Positions 8,001-14,586 are shown, numbered from the stretch's first letter. The stretch: 16,369 bases of DNA from an uncultured Collinsella sp. (GCA_934617135.1 CAKTUC010000028.1:1-16369), one strand, 5' to 3'. The notes: a model not told the origin generated them from the letters alone. Numbers and translations are program-made.

Positions 8001-8331
8001 GACCGGGGACGACTCGTTTAGTGCGAGCGATATCGACATCGCGCAGATGTGCCTTGCCATCGATGCTCGCACGCCGGTTGACGAGCGCTCGGTGGAAAGT
8101 GGCCTGGGAATCTTCGAAGAGCTTGGTTTCTGCCGCGTTTCGGGGTTTGACGACACACGCCGCATCGCGATGGCCGAAAACCCCGGCCGCGTGCAATTGA
8201 GCAGGTCAATCCGCTATTTGGAGGGCTTGCGCTCGCGCATGGAGTTCTCGGCTTTCCGGAGCTGGGCACTCGATTCGTGCGCTTCTGATATGCTAGCCAA
8301 AGTTAACCGCCCGATCGTACCGCGGGCCTAG
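5044..8331 (+). CDS. recJ: RecJ single-strand DNA exonuclease fused to a RecQ-like superfamily 2 helicase
   Basis: 1095 residues, about twice the size of ordinary RecJ. The N-terminal half is a complete DHH exonuclease: GDFDVDGITS (D91, D93, D95), VTDHH (D172, H173, H174), GTVSD (233-237), RLNAAGR (290-296) and the DHHA1 motif RGGHAGAVG (H420). An OB-like segment follows at about 475-570 (LEPFGQGNKVPLL). The second half, from about 615, is a DExH helicase: Q-region 'HRAQAEALEAL', Walker A GTGRGKS (647-653, K652), DEAH (752-755), TATATA, and motif VI QMSGRAGRDGQ (929-939). The RQC zinc-binding cysteines of RecQ are not seen; a winged-helix-like tail follows. The start at 5044 has GGGGGTGGG upstream. 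RecJ normally works with RecQ to resect 5' ends for RecFOR recombination, so fusion would couple unwinding and digestion. Rel follows after 15 bases. Confidence 0.88.
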   Translation: MSSLKTTHRWAVAQQNPELEKELSAGLGIPGLVARIMVAHGIGSIEEGQLFLTPSLDRDWADPLIIPGMSVVADRIEHAIRNHERIAVFGDFDVDGITSTCLLTEALRTFGADVTPFIPHRFDEGYGLSRAALDRVNELAQPNLIVTVDNGIAAKEEVSYLENLGIDLVVTDHHEPSDQVPQGVPLTDPKLEDKGPSRELAGAGVALKLVQVLGERLGKPSYWRSLIEVAALGTVSDMMPLTPENRALVAEGIQQMRVTSRPGYIALAALAKADLSSITADGLSFSLIPRLNAAGRMADPKLALDLLLARDPIEASALAAELEEINRQRREIEAELTRDAMAKVEETYDGGRAIVVGGEGWHEGVKGIVASRLTNRYHVPALLFSIEDGIARGSGRSVGKVNLFDAVERCSDLLIRRGGHAGAVGVTIEASKLDEFRRRLSAVLSELPAEDFEDTDEVAATVDLSELNIETIEQISRLEPFGQGNKVPLLAAEGVTMCDRAVVGKTGEHMRFVATDGAASVPAIMFRVPQIDKLINCDSAVDLVFEAVAEHWQGRVKPKLMIKDVLVRDTTAPNVDDPACELRRGVQPADSGLRLESRKRETLAQLSYTELTRSLIHSFIGSNQPHRAQAEALEALADHQSVLAVMGTGRGKSLIFHVHAAREAVLRGRASIFVYPLRALVADQAYHLSSTMAALGIGVGVLTGETVEAARDDVFAGLASGRTGIVLTTPEFLSIHRDRFARSGRIGFVVIDEAHHAGLAKGGDRSAYLDMPDILKALGDPVVMAATATATAPVVAELARVLPITRTVVDETVRENLQLEDDRDLASRENRLVSIVATGEKTVIYVNSRDQSVALAKTLRKRVPDCATRIAFYNAGLARSDRRRVEEAFRDGSLSCIVSTSAFGEGVNLPDIRHVVLYHMPFGAIEFNQMSGRAGRDGQPAVIHLLYSSRDARINERLLDCYAPERDELVTLYRALQTMWRSNRGKTGDDSFSASDIDIAQMCLAIDARTPVDERSVESGLGIFEELGFCRVSGFDDTRRIAMAENPGRVQLSRSIRYLEGLRSRMEFSAFRSWALDSCASDMLAKVNRPIVPRA

Positions 8332-8346
8332 GGGAAGGGGACCTCG

Positions 8347-10707
8347 ATGGATGCCGCAGCCCGTACCGCCCATGATTCCACCCTCCAGCCGTTCTCGGAG
8401 ATGGAGCACTATAAGCATGCCGATGAGCTGCCACCCGAGATTATGGCGGACAGTTACGACAAGCTGGAGCGCCTGTGCCTCAAATATATGAATGAGGACG
8501 ATTTCTCTAAGGTGGAACAGGCCTACTGCTTTGCCGCCGAGAAGCACTGCAACCAAAAACGCCGCTCGGGTGAGATGTACATCAACCATCCCGTTGAGGT
8601 GGCCATCATCTTGGCCGACCTCAAGATGGACTGCGATGTGGTGTGCGCCGCGCTGCTGCACGATACCGTCGAGGATACCGAGACCTCGCTTGCCGATGTT
8701 TCGGGCTTGTTCGGCGATACGGTGGCCGAGCTTGTCGACGGCGTGACCAAGCTCACCAACATCGAAGTCGATAGCATGGACGAGAAACAGGCGCTTACGC
8801 TGCGCAAGATGTTCCTCGCCATGTCCAAGGACATCCGTGTCATCATCGTCAAACTTGCCGACCGCCTGCACAACATGCGTACACTGGCTGCCCTTCGCGA
8901 GGACCGTCGCCTGTTTAAGGCGCGCGAGACCATGGACGTGTATGCGCCCCTGGCCGACCGTCTGGGCATGAGTTCCATTAAGTGGGAGCTCGAGGACCTG
9001 TCCTTCTTCTATCTGGAGCCCGACGCCTATCAGCGCATCGCGCGCATGGTGGCGGAGTCACGCGAGGTTCGCGAGCGCTACCTTGCCGAGACCATCAAGA
9101 CGCTCACTGACGAACTCAACCGCATTGGCCTGGAGGACTTCCAAATCAACGGTCGTTCCAAGCACTATTGGTCCATCTACCAAAAGATGAAGCGCAAGGG
9201 CAAGGAGTTCTCCGAGATCTACGACCTGGTGGCGCTGCGCGTCATTACCCATTCGGTACGCGATTGCTACTCCACGCTCGGCGCGGTGCACACGCTGTGG
9301 CACCCCATGCCCGGCCGCTTTAAAGACTATATCGCCATGCCCAAGGTCAATAACTACCAGTCGCTCCATACGACGGTTATCGGCCCTACGGCCCGCCCTC
9401 TCGAGATTCAGATTCGTACCTACGAGATGCACGAGCAGGCCGAATACGGCATTGCCGCTCACTGGCTGTATAAGAAGTCGGGCGGATCGTCTGCCTCCAA
9501 GACCAATGACGCCCAACGCCTGGACGACCAGATTAACTGGCTCAAGCATTCACTCGATTGGGCGGCGTCCGACGAGATCACCGACGCCAAGGAGTACCTG
9601 CATTCGCTGAAAGTCGACCTATTCGACCAGGAGATCTTTGTCTTTACGCCCAAGGGCGAGGTCATGGCGCTTCGTGCCGGCTCCACCCCGCTCGACTTTG
9701 CCTATGCTGTCCACACCGAGGTCGGCAACCACTGCGTCGGTGCCAAGATCAACGGTGCGGTGGCGCCGCTCACGCATGAGATAAAGACGGGTGACCGCGT
9801 CGAGATCCTGACCAACAAGAGCTCAAAGCCGTCGCGCGACTGGCTCAAGATTGTCAAGACGCCTTCGGCCAAGTCCAAGATCCGTCGCTACTTTGCCGCG
9901 GCGACCAAGGACGACGATGCCGCTGCCGGTCGCGATATGCTGGCTAAGGACCTGCGCAAGCGCGGGTACGGCATCTCTACGCCGCGCTCCACGCGCGCAC
10001 TTAACGCAGTGGCAGGGCAGCTGAACTTCAAGCAGCTCGAGGACCTGTTTGCCGCCGTGGGCGCCGGCAAGGTTGCCCCGCGCGCCGTGGGTAACAAGGT
10101 CGAGCAGATTTTGGACCCCAAGCCCGAGGAGCAGCTCACCAAGGCTGAGGCTATCGCCGAGGTCGTGAAGCAGCCCGCTCGCGGTTCCAATCGCAAGCCG
10201 CAGAAGCGCGGCAAGAGCGCCAGCAACGGCATCATCGTCAAGGGCGAGAGCAACAGCGGTCTGTTGGTCCGTCTGGCGCATTGCTGTAACCCCGTGACGG
10301 GCGACGACATCGTCGGCTTCATCACGCGCGGCCGTGGTGTCTCGGTGCACCGTGCCAACTGCCCCAACGTCAAGGGCCTTATGGAGCATCCCGAGCGCAT
10401 GATCGATGTGGAGTGGGACGGCGCCGCCGACACGCTCTTCCAGGTCGAGATCGTGGTCGAGTGCCTTGACCGCATGGGCCTGCTCAAGGACGTCACCATC
10501 GCCATCGGCGATGCGGGCGGCAACATCCTTTCGGCTGCCACGTCGACCAACCGTGAGGGCATCGCGACGCTGCGCTTTATGGTCGAGATTTCGGATGCGA
10601 GCGGTCTGGATCCGCTGCTGGCTTCCATCAGCAGCGTCGACTCGGTCTACGACGCTCGCCGTCTTATGCCCGGCGAGGGTGGGGCTCAGCTTAAGCGCCG
10701 CGTTTAG
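8347..10707 (+). CDS. rel: Bifunctional (p)ppGpp synthetase/hydrolase (RelA/SpoT family)
   Basis: 786 residues, normal for long RSH enzymes. In order: HD hydrolase domain with H81 (INHPVEV) and HDTVED (H105, D106, D110); ppGpp synthetase domain with GRFKDYIAMPKVNNYQSLHT from residue 323 and EIQIRT with E353; TGS domain from about 430 (IFVFTPKGEV); the conserved-cysteine domain AHCCNP (C646, C647) with RGVSVHRANCPN; and a C-terminal ACT/RRM domain from about 700. Both active sites look intact, so it should make (p)ppGpp from GTP/GDP and ATP during amino acid starvation on the ribosome, and also degrade it. The start at 8347 is preceded by GGAAGGGGA and lies 15 bases after the recJ stop, so the two genes are co-transcribed. 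The usual neighbour apt is absent between them. Confidence 0.95.
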   Translation: MDAAARTAHDSTLQPFSEMEHYKHADELPPEIMADSYDKLERLCLKYMNEDDFSKVEQAYCFAAEKHCNQKRRSGEMYINHPVEVAIILADLKMDCDVVCAALLHDTVEDTETSLADVSGLFGDTVAELVDGVTKLTNIEVDSMDEKQALTLRKMFLAMSKDIRVIIVKLADRLHNMRTLAALREDRRLFKARETMDVYAPLADRLGMSSIKWELEDLSFFYLEPDAYQRIARMVAESREVRERYLAETIKTLTDELNRIGLEDFQINGRSKHYWSIYQKMKRKGKEFSEIYDLVALRVITHSVRDCYSTLGAVHTLWHPMPGRFKDYIAMPKVNNYQSLHTTVIGPTARPLEIQIRTYEMHEQAEYGIAAHWLYKKSGGSSASKTNDAQRLDDQINWLKHSLDWAASDEITDAKEYLHSLKVDLFDQEIFVFTPKGEVMALRAGSTPLDFAYAVHTEVGNHCVGAKINGAVAPLTHEIKTGDRVEILTNKSSKPSRDWLKIVKTPSAKSKIRRYFAAATKDDDAAAGRDMLAKDLRKRGYGISTPRSTRALNAVAGQLNFKQLEDLFAAVGAGKVAPRAVGNKVEQILDPKPEEQLTKAEAIAEVVKQPARGSNRKPQKRGKSASNGIIVKGESNSGLLVRLAHCCNPVTGDDIVGFITRGRGVSVHRANCPNVKGLMEHPERMIDVEWDGAADTLFQVEIVVECLDRMGLLKDVTIAIGDAGGNILSAATSTNREGIATLRFMVEISDASGLDPLLASISSVDSVYDARRLMPGEGGAQLKRRV

Positions 10708-10743
10708 TCGCGACGAACGTGCCACATTATCGATATTCGCTAC

Positions 10744-10771
10744 ACTCGAGGCATCGTTTGATGCCTCGAGT
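10744..10771. terminator. Perfect 12-bp stem palindrome between rel and the hydrolase gene
   Basis: ACTCGAGGCATC (10744-10755) and its exact complement (10760-10771) surround a GTTT loop. It lies 36 bases after the rel stop and 20 bases before the next start. The following TTCT is a poor U tract, so it may be a weak terminator, an mRNA processing or stability hairpin, or an operator. A TACACT at 10741-10746, overlapping its left edge, could be a -10 box for the downstream gene. Confidence 0.55.
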
Positions 10772-10791
10772 TCTATAGAGAGGAGAGGGGC

Positions 10792-11475
10792 ATGAGTGCT
10801 GTGTCCTTGGATTTAACTCCTAAGGGATCGGTCGAGATCGAGACGCTCGTAAACGGTCCCATTCAGACCAACAGTTACGCCGTGATTTCGAATGGCGAGT
10901 GTCTAATCGTCGATCCTGCCTGGGAAGGCGAACGCCTGGTGGAACATATTCGCACCGCGCATCCCGAGGTGCGCGTGCTCGGCGCTGTTTGCACGCACGG
11001 TCATGCCGACCATGTTGGCGGTGTTGCTGGAGTGCGTGTCGCCGTCGGCGAAGGCTTCCTGTATGAGCTATGCGCCAAGGACGTAGCGGTGCCGCATGCG
11101 AATATCGAGGAACAGCGTGCTATGTGGGGCATCGAGACACCCGATCCGGGTGAGCCGACGCGCCTGCTCGCCGAGGGCGATACGATTGGGGTGGGCGACA
11201 TCTGTCTGCAGGTGATCGAGACGCCGGGGCATACGCCGGGCGGCATCGTCCTGTTCGCCGCGACCGAGCAGGGAAACATCGCCTTCGTGGGCGACACGCT
11301 TTTCCCGGGCAGTCATGGTCGTACCGATCTATCCGGCGGTGACGAGGCGGCGATTATGCGCTCGTTGTCCAAACTTGCCAAGATTCTTCCGCCCGATACC
11401 GTTTGCTTGACGGGGCATGGCGATTCGACCACCGTCGCGCGTGAGCTCATGCAGAATCCGTTCATGCGGATGTAG
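10792..11475 (+). CDS. Metallo-beta-lactamase-fold hydrolase, glyoxalase II-like
   Basis: The 227-residue product starts at an ATG with AGGAGAGGGG immediately upstream. The metal-site motif THGHADHVGG (HxHxDH) is at about residues 67-76, followed by ETPGHTPGG (next ligand His), FVGDTLFPGSHGRTD (bridging Asp) and LTGHGDSTT (last His). The N-terminal QTNSYAV...IVDPAW is also typical of the hydroxyacylglutathione hydrolase-like branch of the superfamily. These small enzymes hydrolyse thioesters, and many have no assigned physiological substrate; since actinobacteria generally lack glutathione, a true glyoxalase II role is doubtful. Position after rel resembles the gene order in several Gram-positive bacteria. 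Confidence 0.88.
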   Translation: MSAVSLDLTPKGSVEIETLVNGPIQTNSYAVISNGECLIVDPAWEGERLVEHIRTAHPEVRVLGAVCTHGHADHVGGVAGVRVAVGEGFLYELCAKDVAVPHANIEEQRAMWGIETPDPGEPTRLLAEGDTIGVGDICLQVIETPGHTPGGIVLFAATEQGNIAFVGDTLFPGSHGRTDLSGGDEAAIMRSLSKLAKILPPDTVCLTGHGDSTTVARELMQNPFMRM

Positions 11476-11592
11476 CTTAGAGACCGTCTTTCGAATCACG
11501 AAGAACGTTCAATCGTCAAGTAATTTTCCCCAACGGGTCGATTCTGTGGGGCAAACGGTCAAAATTTGTCCAATCGGATGATATTCGTGAAC

Positions 11593-11604
11593 AAACGAAC
11601 GTTT
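11593..11604. promoter_or_regulatory. Small palindrome at the fba promoter
   Basis: AAACG-AA-CGTTT is a short dyad touching the proposed -35 box of fba. A GAACGTTC palindrome lies further upstream at about 11503-11510. Either might bind a regulator of glycolysis; the evidence is symmetry and position only. Confidence 0.25.
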
Positions 11605-11629
11605 ATGCTGCGGTATGCCGTGGTAAAAT
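11602..11629 (+). promoter_or_regulatory. Promoter of fba
   Basis: A -35-like TTTATG (11602-11607) is followed, after a 16-base spacer, by an extended -10, TGG-TAAAAT (11621-11629). The site lies about 40 bases upstream of a strong ribosome-binding site, AGGAGG (11656-11661), 8 bases before the fba ATG. Confidence 0.6.
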
Positions 11630-11669
11630 CACAGGCGTTATCGGAGCAACCTTACAGGAGGTTTCTTTT

Positions 11670-12536
11670 ATGCTCGTCAACGCAGCAGACATGCTCAAGA
11701 AGGCCGAGGCCGGCAAGTACGCTCTCGGTGCCTTCAACACCAACAACCTCGAGTGGACCCTGGCTATTCTCCAGGCCGCCGAGGAGGCCAAGTCTCCGCT
11801 GATCCTTCAGTGCACCGCCGGTGCCGCTAAGTGGATGGGTGGTTTCAAGGTCTGCGCCGACATGGTCAAGGCTGCCGTCGAGGCCACGGGCGTTACCGTT
11901 CCCGTCGCCCTTCACCTCGATCACGGTTCTTACGAGGACTGCTTCAAGTGCATCGAGGCCGGCTTCACGTCCATCATGTATGACGGCTCTCACGAGGAGA
12001 CCTTCCAGCTTAACCTCGACCGCACCAAGGAGCTCGTTGAGCTTGCCCACTCCAAGGGCATGTCCATCGAGGCCGAGGTCGGCGGCATCGGCGGCACCGA
12101 GGACGGCGTGACCTCCAACGGCGAGCTCGCTGACCCCGCTGAGTGCAAGCAGATTGCTGACCTGGGCGTCGACTTCCTCGCCTGCGGCATCGGCAACATC
12201 CACGGCGTTTATCCCGCCGACTGGGCTGGCCTTTCCTTCGAGCGTCTGGGCGAGATCAAGGCTCAGACCGGCGACCTGCCCCTCGTTCTGCACGGTGGCA
12301 CCGGCATCCCCGAGGATCAGATCAAGAAGGCCATCTCCCTGGGCATCTCCAAGATCAACGTCAACACCGACCTGCAGCTTGTCTTTGCCAAGGGTGTCCG
12401 CGAGTACATCGAGGCTGGCAAGGATCAGCAGGGTAAGGGCTTCGATCCCCGTAAGCTCCTCAAGCCTGGTCGCGACAACATCGTTGCCCGCACCAAGGAG
12501 CTCATGGAGGAGTTTGGCTCCATCAACAAGGCGTAA
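11670..12536 (+). CDS. fba: Class II fructose-bisphosphate aldolase
   Basis: 288 residues, usual length for the class II family. Signature residues are visible: NTNNLEW near the N-terminus; VALHLDHGS with the catalytic D84 and zinc ligand H85; the EAEVGGIGGTEDG loop; GNIHGVYP with H178; LHGGTGI with H208; and KINVNTDLQ, the phosphate-binding segment. It cleaves fructose-1,6-bisphosphate to glyceraldehyde-3-phosphate and dihydroxyacetone phosphate in glycolysis and runs in reverse in gluconeogenesis. Codon use is strongly biased to C-ending codons with repeated use of the same triplets, as expected for a very highly expressed gene and unlike the T-richer gene downstream. The strong promoter and RBS agree. 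A tagatose-bisphosphate aldolase role is possible within the family but less likely in this context. Confidence 0.93.
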   Translation: MLVNAADMLKKAEAGKYALGAFNTNNLEWTLAILQAAEEAKSPLILQCTAGAAKWMGGFKVCADMVKAAVEATGVTVPVALHLDHGSYEDCFKCIEAGFTSIMYDGSHEETFQLNLDRTKELVELAHSKGMSIEAEVGGIGGTEDGVTSNGELADPAECKQIADLGVDFLACGIGNIHGVYPADWAGLSFERLGEIKAQTGDLPLVLHGGTGIPEDQIKKAISLGISKINVNTDLQLVFAKGVREYIEAGKDQQGKGFDPRKLLKPGRDNIVARTKELMEEFGSINKA

Positions 12537-12556
12537 GCGTCGCTAAACTTCCCGCC

Positions 12557-12648
12557 GGAAGCCCCGTCCCCCTACACTGTTTCCTTTGCGCTCACCTGGC
12601 TTCGCCAGAAGTCGCGCCAAGGAAACAGTTCCGGGGGACGGGGCTTCC
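12557..12648. repeat. 92-bp near-perfect palindrome after fba
   Basis: The outer 16-bp arms are perfect (12557-12572 with 12633-12648, GGAAGCCCCGTCCCCC). The middle arms ACTGTTTCCTTTGCGC (12576-12591) and 12614-12629 match at 15 of 16. The centre has a small hairpin, CTGGC-TTC-GCCAG (12596-12608). It starts 20 bases after the fba stop. The following TTCCTTCGCTT is a poor U tract, so it could be an unusual terminator or an mRNA-stabilising element, but its length and nested design look more like a REP/MITE-type cruciform element. Confidence 0.75.
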
Positions 12649-12726
12649 TTCGCTTAACGCCGCAGGGTTACGAGGCTGAATTCATTTATAGAGAGGTACC
12701 GCTTATCGGTGTTGATGGCTCCCTTG

Positions 12727-12755
12727 TTGGGGCTTTCTTTTTATCTCGCTACAAT
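12727..12755 (+). promoter_or_regulatory. Possible promoter of the transglutaminase-like gene
   Basis: TTGGGG (12727-12732), a 17-base spacer and TACAAT (12750-12755), ending 34 bases before the chosen ATG at 12790. The -10 is good and the -35 weak. Confidence 0.45.
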
Positions 12756-12789
12756 GTGCTTCAAGCGTTCTAGTGACTTGGAGTTTGGT

Positions 12790-14223
12790 ATGGCTGTTAT
12801 TGATGTGTTGCCTTCGGACGGGAAGGTTGTAGTCGAGGGGCCTGTTGGGTGTTCTGTTGATGTTTGTTGTGATGACTTTCGTCATCTCGATATTGGGCTG
12901 CCGCCTGAGATTCTTCGTCTTAAGGACGCCGGGTATTTGACACAGGCTGTTGAAGCTTGTGATCGCCTCTTGGAGCAGAATCCCGATCCTTCTCTGGCTG
13001 CCTGTATTCGTGCCGAACGGTATCGCATGCTTGAGACGCCGCTTCATTTTTCGGTGTCGCGCGATCGGGCTATTGCGATGATTCGCGAGGAGTGGCCTGA
13101 GTTTACCGAGGGGCAGTTTTACGATCTGATCGATCGCAAGCGTATTGACTGGCGCTTTATCGATGGCGAACTGTTTGTTCTCGACAACTTCCTCGATTCG
13201 CTTCGCGTGTATCCCAAAGAGGTTCCCGGTATGCGCCCCGATTCTACGGACGGAATTGCGCTGCGCAACCAAATGCTCAAGGAGATGGAGTCGCAGAGCG
13301 GACTGGCTCGTGTCATCACGCTTAAGGCGTCCGTGTCTGTCCCCGGCGCTCTGGAGGGGGAGACGGTTCGCGCTTGGCTTCCCGTTGCTGCCGCTTGTCG
13401 TCAGCAGTCTCAGATCGAGGTTCTTGATATGACGCCGGAGGGCACCGTTGCTCCCGAAGACGCCTCGGCTCGTACTGCCTCGTGGACGTCTTCGACCGAG
13501 CGCTCGTTCTCGGTGACCTATCGCTATCACATCGATGCGGCCTATTGCGATGTCTATGGGGGCGCGCTTCCGGTGCATCCGTGCATGGATGCGCCGCTGC
13601 CCGAGGACACTTCCGAGGACCGTCCGCACATTGCATTCACGCCGTATCTGCAACAGCTGACGGAGCGTGTCATTGACGGGCTCGATGATCCGCTCGATCG
13701 CGCTCGCGCTATCTATGATTACCTGACGCAGCATATCGACTATCGCTATCAGCCGCCGTACCTGCTTTTAGGCTCTATTGCCGACGATTGCGCGCATTCG
13801 CTTCGCGGCGATTGCGGCGTTATGGCGCTCACGTTTATCACCATGTGCCGTATTGCGGGCGTTCCTGCCCGTTGGCAGAGCGGCCTGTATGTTGCGCCCG
13901 ATTCGGTGGGACCGCATGATTGGGCAGAGTTCTATACGCCGCAGACCGGTTGGCTCAATGCCGATGTGTCATTTGGATCTTCTGCCCGCAGGATGGGGGA
14001 GGAGTGGCGTCGCCAGCACTACTTTGGCAATCTCGATCCGTGGCGTATGGTTGCCAACAATCGATTCCAGGCTGAGTTCGAGCCTGTTTTCGAAGGCATG
14101 CGCGAGGATCCCTATGACAATCAGATGGGCGAGGCCTCGGTCGACGGACGCGGGTGCCGCCAGCGCGAGATGCTCCGTTCAGTCGAACTCATCGAAATGC
14201 TCGAAGTTCCATTTTCGGACTAA
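12790..14223 (+). CDS. Transglutaminase-like (papain-fold) domain protein
   Basis: 477 residues from the ATG at 12790, chosen over a GTG at 12709 because GGAG lies 7 bases upstream and the proposed promoter falls inside the longer version. The N-terminal ~200 residues (EILRLKDAGYLTQAVEACDRLLEQ..., LIDRKRIDWRFIDGELFVLDNF) look mainly helical and match nothing I recognise. A beta-rich segment (VPGALEGETVRAWLP) follows, then the transglutaminase-like core: RGDCGVMALTFITMCRIAGVPAR with C342, PHDWAEFY with H376, and LNADVSF with D392, a complete Cys-His-Asp triad. No signal peptide or membrane helix is seen, so it is probably cytosolic. Such proteins act as proteases, peptidases or transamidases. 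Codons end in T more often than in neighbouring genes, suggesting lower expression or a different history. Confidence 0.82.
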   Translation: MAVIDVLPSDGKVVVEGPVGCSVDVCCDDFRHLDIGLPPEILRLKDAGYLTQAVEACDRLLEQNPDPSLAACIRAERYRMLETPLHFSVSRDRAIAMIREEWPEFTEGQFYDLIDRKRIDWRFIDGELFVLDNFLDSLRVYPKEVPGMRPDSTDGIALRNQMLKEMESQSGLARVITLKASVSVPGALEGETVRAWLPVAAACRQQSQIEVLDMTPEGTVAPEDASARTASWTSSTERSFSVTYRYHIDAAYCDVYGGALPVHPCMDAPLPEDTSEDRPHIAFTPYLQQLTERVIDGLDDPLDRARAIYDYLTQHIDYRYQPPYLLLGSIADDCAHSLRGDCGVMALTFITMCRIAGVPARWQSGLYVAPDSVGPHDWAEFYTPQTGWLNADVSFGSSARRMGEEWRRQHYFGNLDPWRMVANNRFQAEFEPVFEGMREDPYDNQMGEASVDGRGCRQREMLRSVELIEMLEVPFSD

Positions 14224-14237
14224 TCAACAGAAAGCTG

Positions 14238-14246
14238 TGATAAACT
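14238..14246 (+). promoter_or_regulatory. Extended -10 of tRNA-Leu
   Basis: TGA-TAAACT (14238-14246) is an extended -10 element 16 bases before the mature tRNA 5' end. No strong -35 hexamer is visible, and the upstream bases are the end of the preceding gene. Confidence 0.45.
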
Positions 14247-14262
14247 AACTCACGCATTACGT

Positions 14263-14349
14263 GCCCGAGTGGCGGAATTGGCAGACGCAGTGGACTCAAA
14301 ATCCACCGTTGGCAACAACGTGCGAGTTCGAGTCTCGCCTCGGGCACCA
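14263..14349 (+). tRNA. tRNA-Leu (anticodon CAA)
   Basis: The acceptor stem GCCCGAG (14263-14269) pairs with CTCGGGC (14339-14345), followed by A73 and an encoded CCA (14347-14349). The anticodon stem GTGGA/TCCAC (14290-14294, 14302-14306) closes the loop CTCAAAA, giving anticodon CAA at 14297-14299, which reads UUG. A long variable arm (about 14308-14321, class II tRNA) and the T-loop TTCGAGT are present, as expected for leucine. The 3' 23 bases plus downstream sequence occur again at 14511. Confidence 0.96.
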
Positions 14350-14395
14350 TACATGCAAGTGAGCGTTCAAGGGGGTCAAGGCCCCCTTTTTCGTG
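14327..14395. repeat. 69-bp direct repeat, copy 1 (tRNA-Leu 3' end plus terminator)
   Basis: From the T-loop TTCGAGTCTC of tRNA-Leu through the CCA and the intrinsic terminator to TTCGTG, this block is repeated without a difference at 14511-14579, 184 bases downstream and in the same orientation. Confidence 0.95.
14369..14391 (+). terminator. Intrinsic terminator of tRNA-Leu
   Basis: AAGGGGG (14369-14375) pairs with CCCCCTT, loop TCAAGG, followed by a T run to 14391. It starts 20 bases after the tRNA CCA. Confidence 0.9.
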
Positions 14396-14510
14396 CCGAA
14401 CTCGCGTGAGCGCGCGGAGCGTTAAGCAAACAGGCCTGTGGCCTGTTTGTAGCGGAGCGTGGCGAGGGCGCCGTGCGCCCGAAGCCCGGGGCTTCGCGAA
14501 GCGAAGACCC
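14396..14510. repeat. 115-bp inverted-repeat-rich segment between the tRNA-end copies
   Basis: The segment holds several strong hairpins. CAAACAGGCC-TGT-GGCCTGTTTG (14427-14449) has a perfect 10-bp stem, itself flanked by direct GCGGAGCGT at 14415-14423 and 14452-14460. GGGCGC-CGT-GCGCCC is at 14466-14480. GAAGCC-CGG-GGCTTC is at 14481-14495. The dyad GCTTCGCGAAGC is at 14491-14502. There is no believable gene on either strand. Confidence 0.6.
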
Positions 14511-14579
14511 TTCGAGTCTCGCCTCGGGCACCATACATGCAAGTGAGCGTTCAAGGGGGTCAAGGCCCCCTTTTTCGTG
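14511..14579. repeat. 69-bp direct repeat, copy 2 (orphan tRNA-Leu 3' end plus terminator)
   Basis: Exact copy of 14327-14395. It has the T-loop, 3' acceptor strand, CCA and terminator, but the upstream sequence (GCGAAGACCC) cannot supply the 5' half of a tRNA, so it is not a functional tRNA gene. It resembles the attachment-site duplication left by an element that integrates into a tRNA 3' end. Confidence 0.9.
14553..14575 (+). terminator. Second copy of the tRNA-Leu terminator
   Basis: Identical hairpin and T run to 14369-14391, carried by the duplicated 69-bp block. It lies just upstream of the infC operon promoter region and would insulate it from upstream transcription. Confidence 0.85.
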
Positions 14580-14586
14580 TACGTAA

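Noticed and set aside
6373..8196. 607-codon open frame antisense to the RecJ-helicase gene
   Set aside because: A shadow frame: high-GC third-position bias keeps the opposite strand open; the translation is His/Arg/Ala-rich with no domains, while the sense strand has full helicase motifs.
14511..14579. A second tRNA gene
   Set aside because: Only the 3' part is present; no 5' acceptor strand, D-arm or anticodon arm can be built from the upstream sequence.
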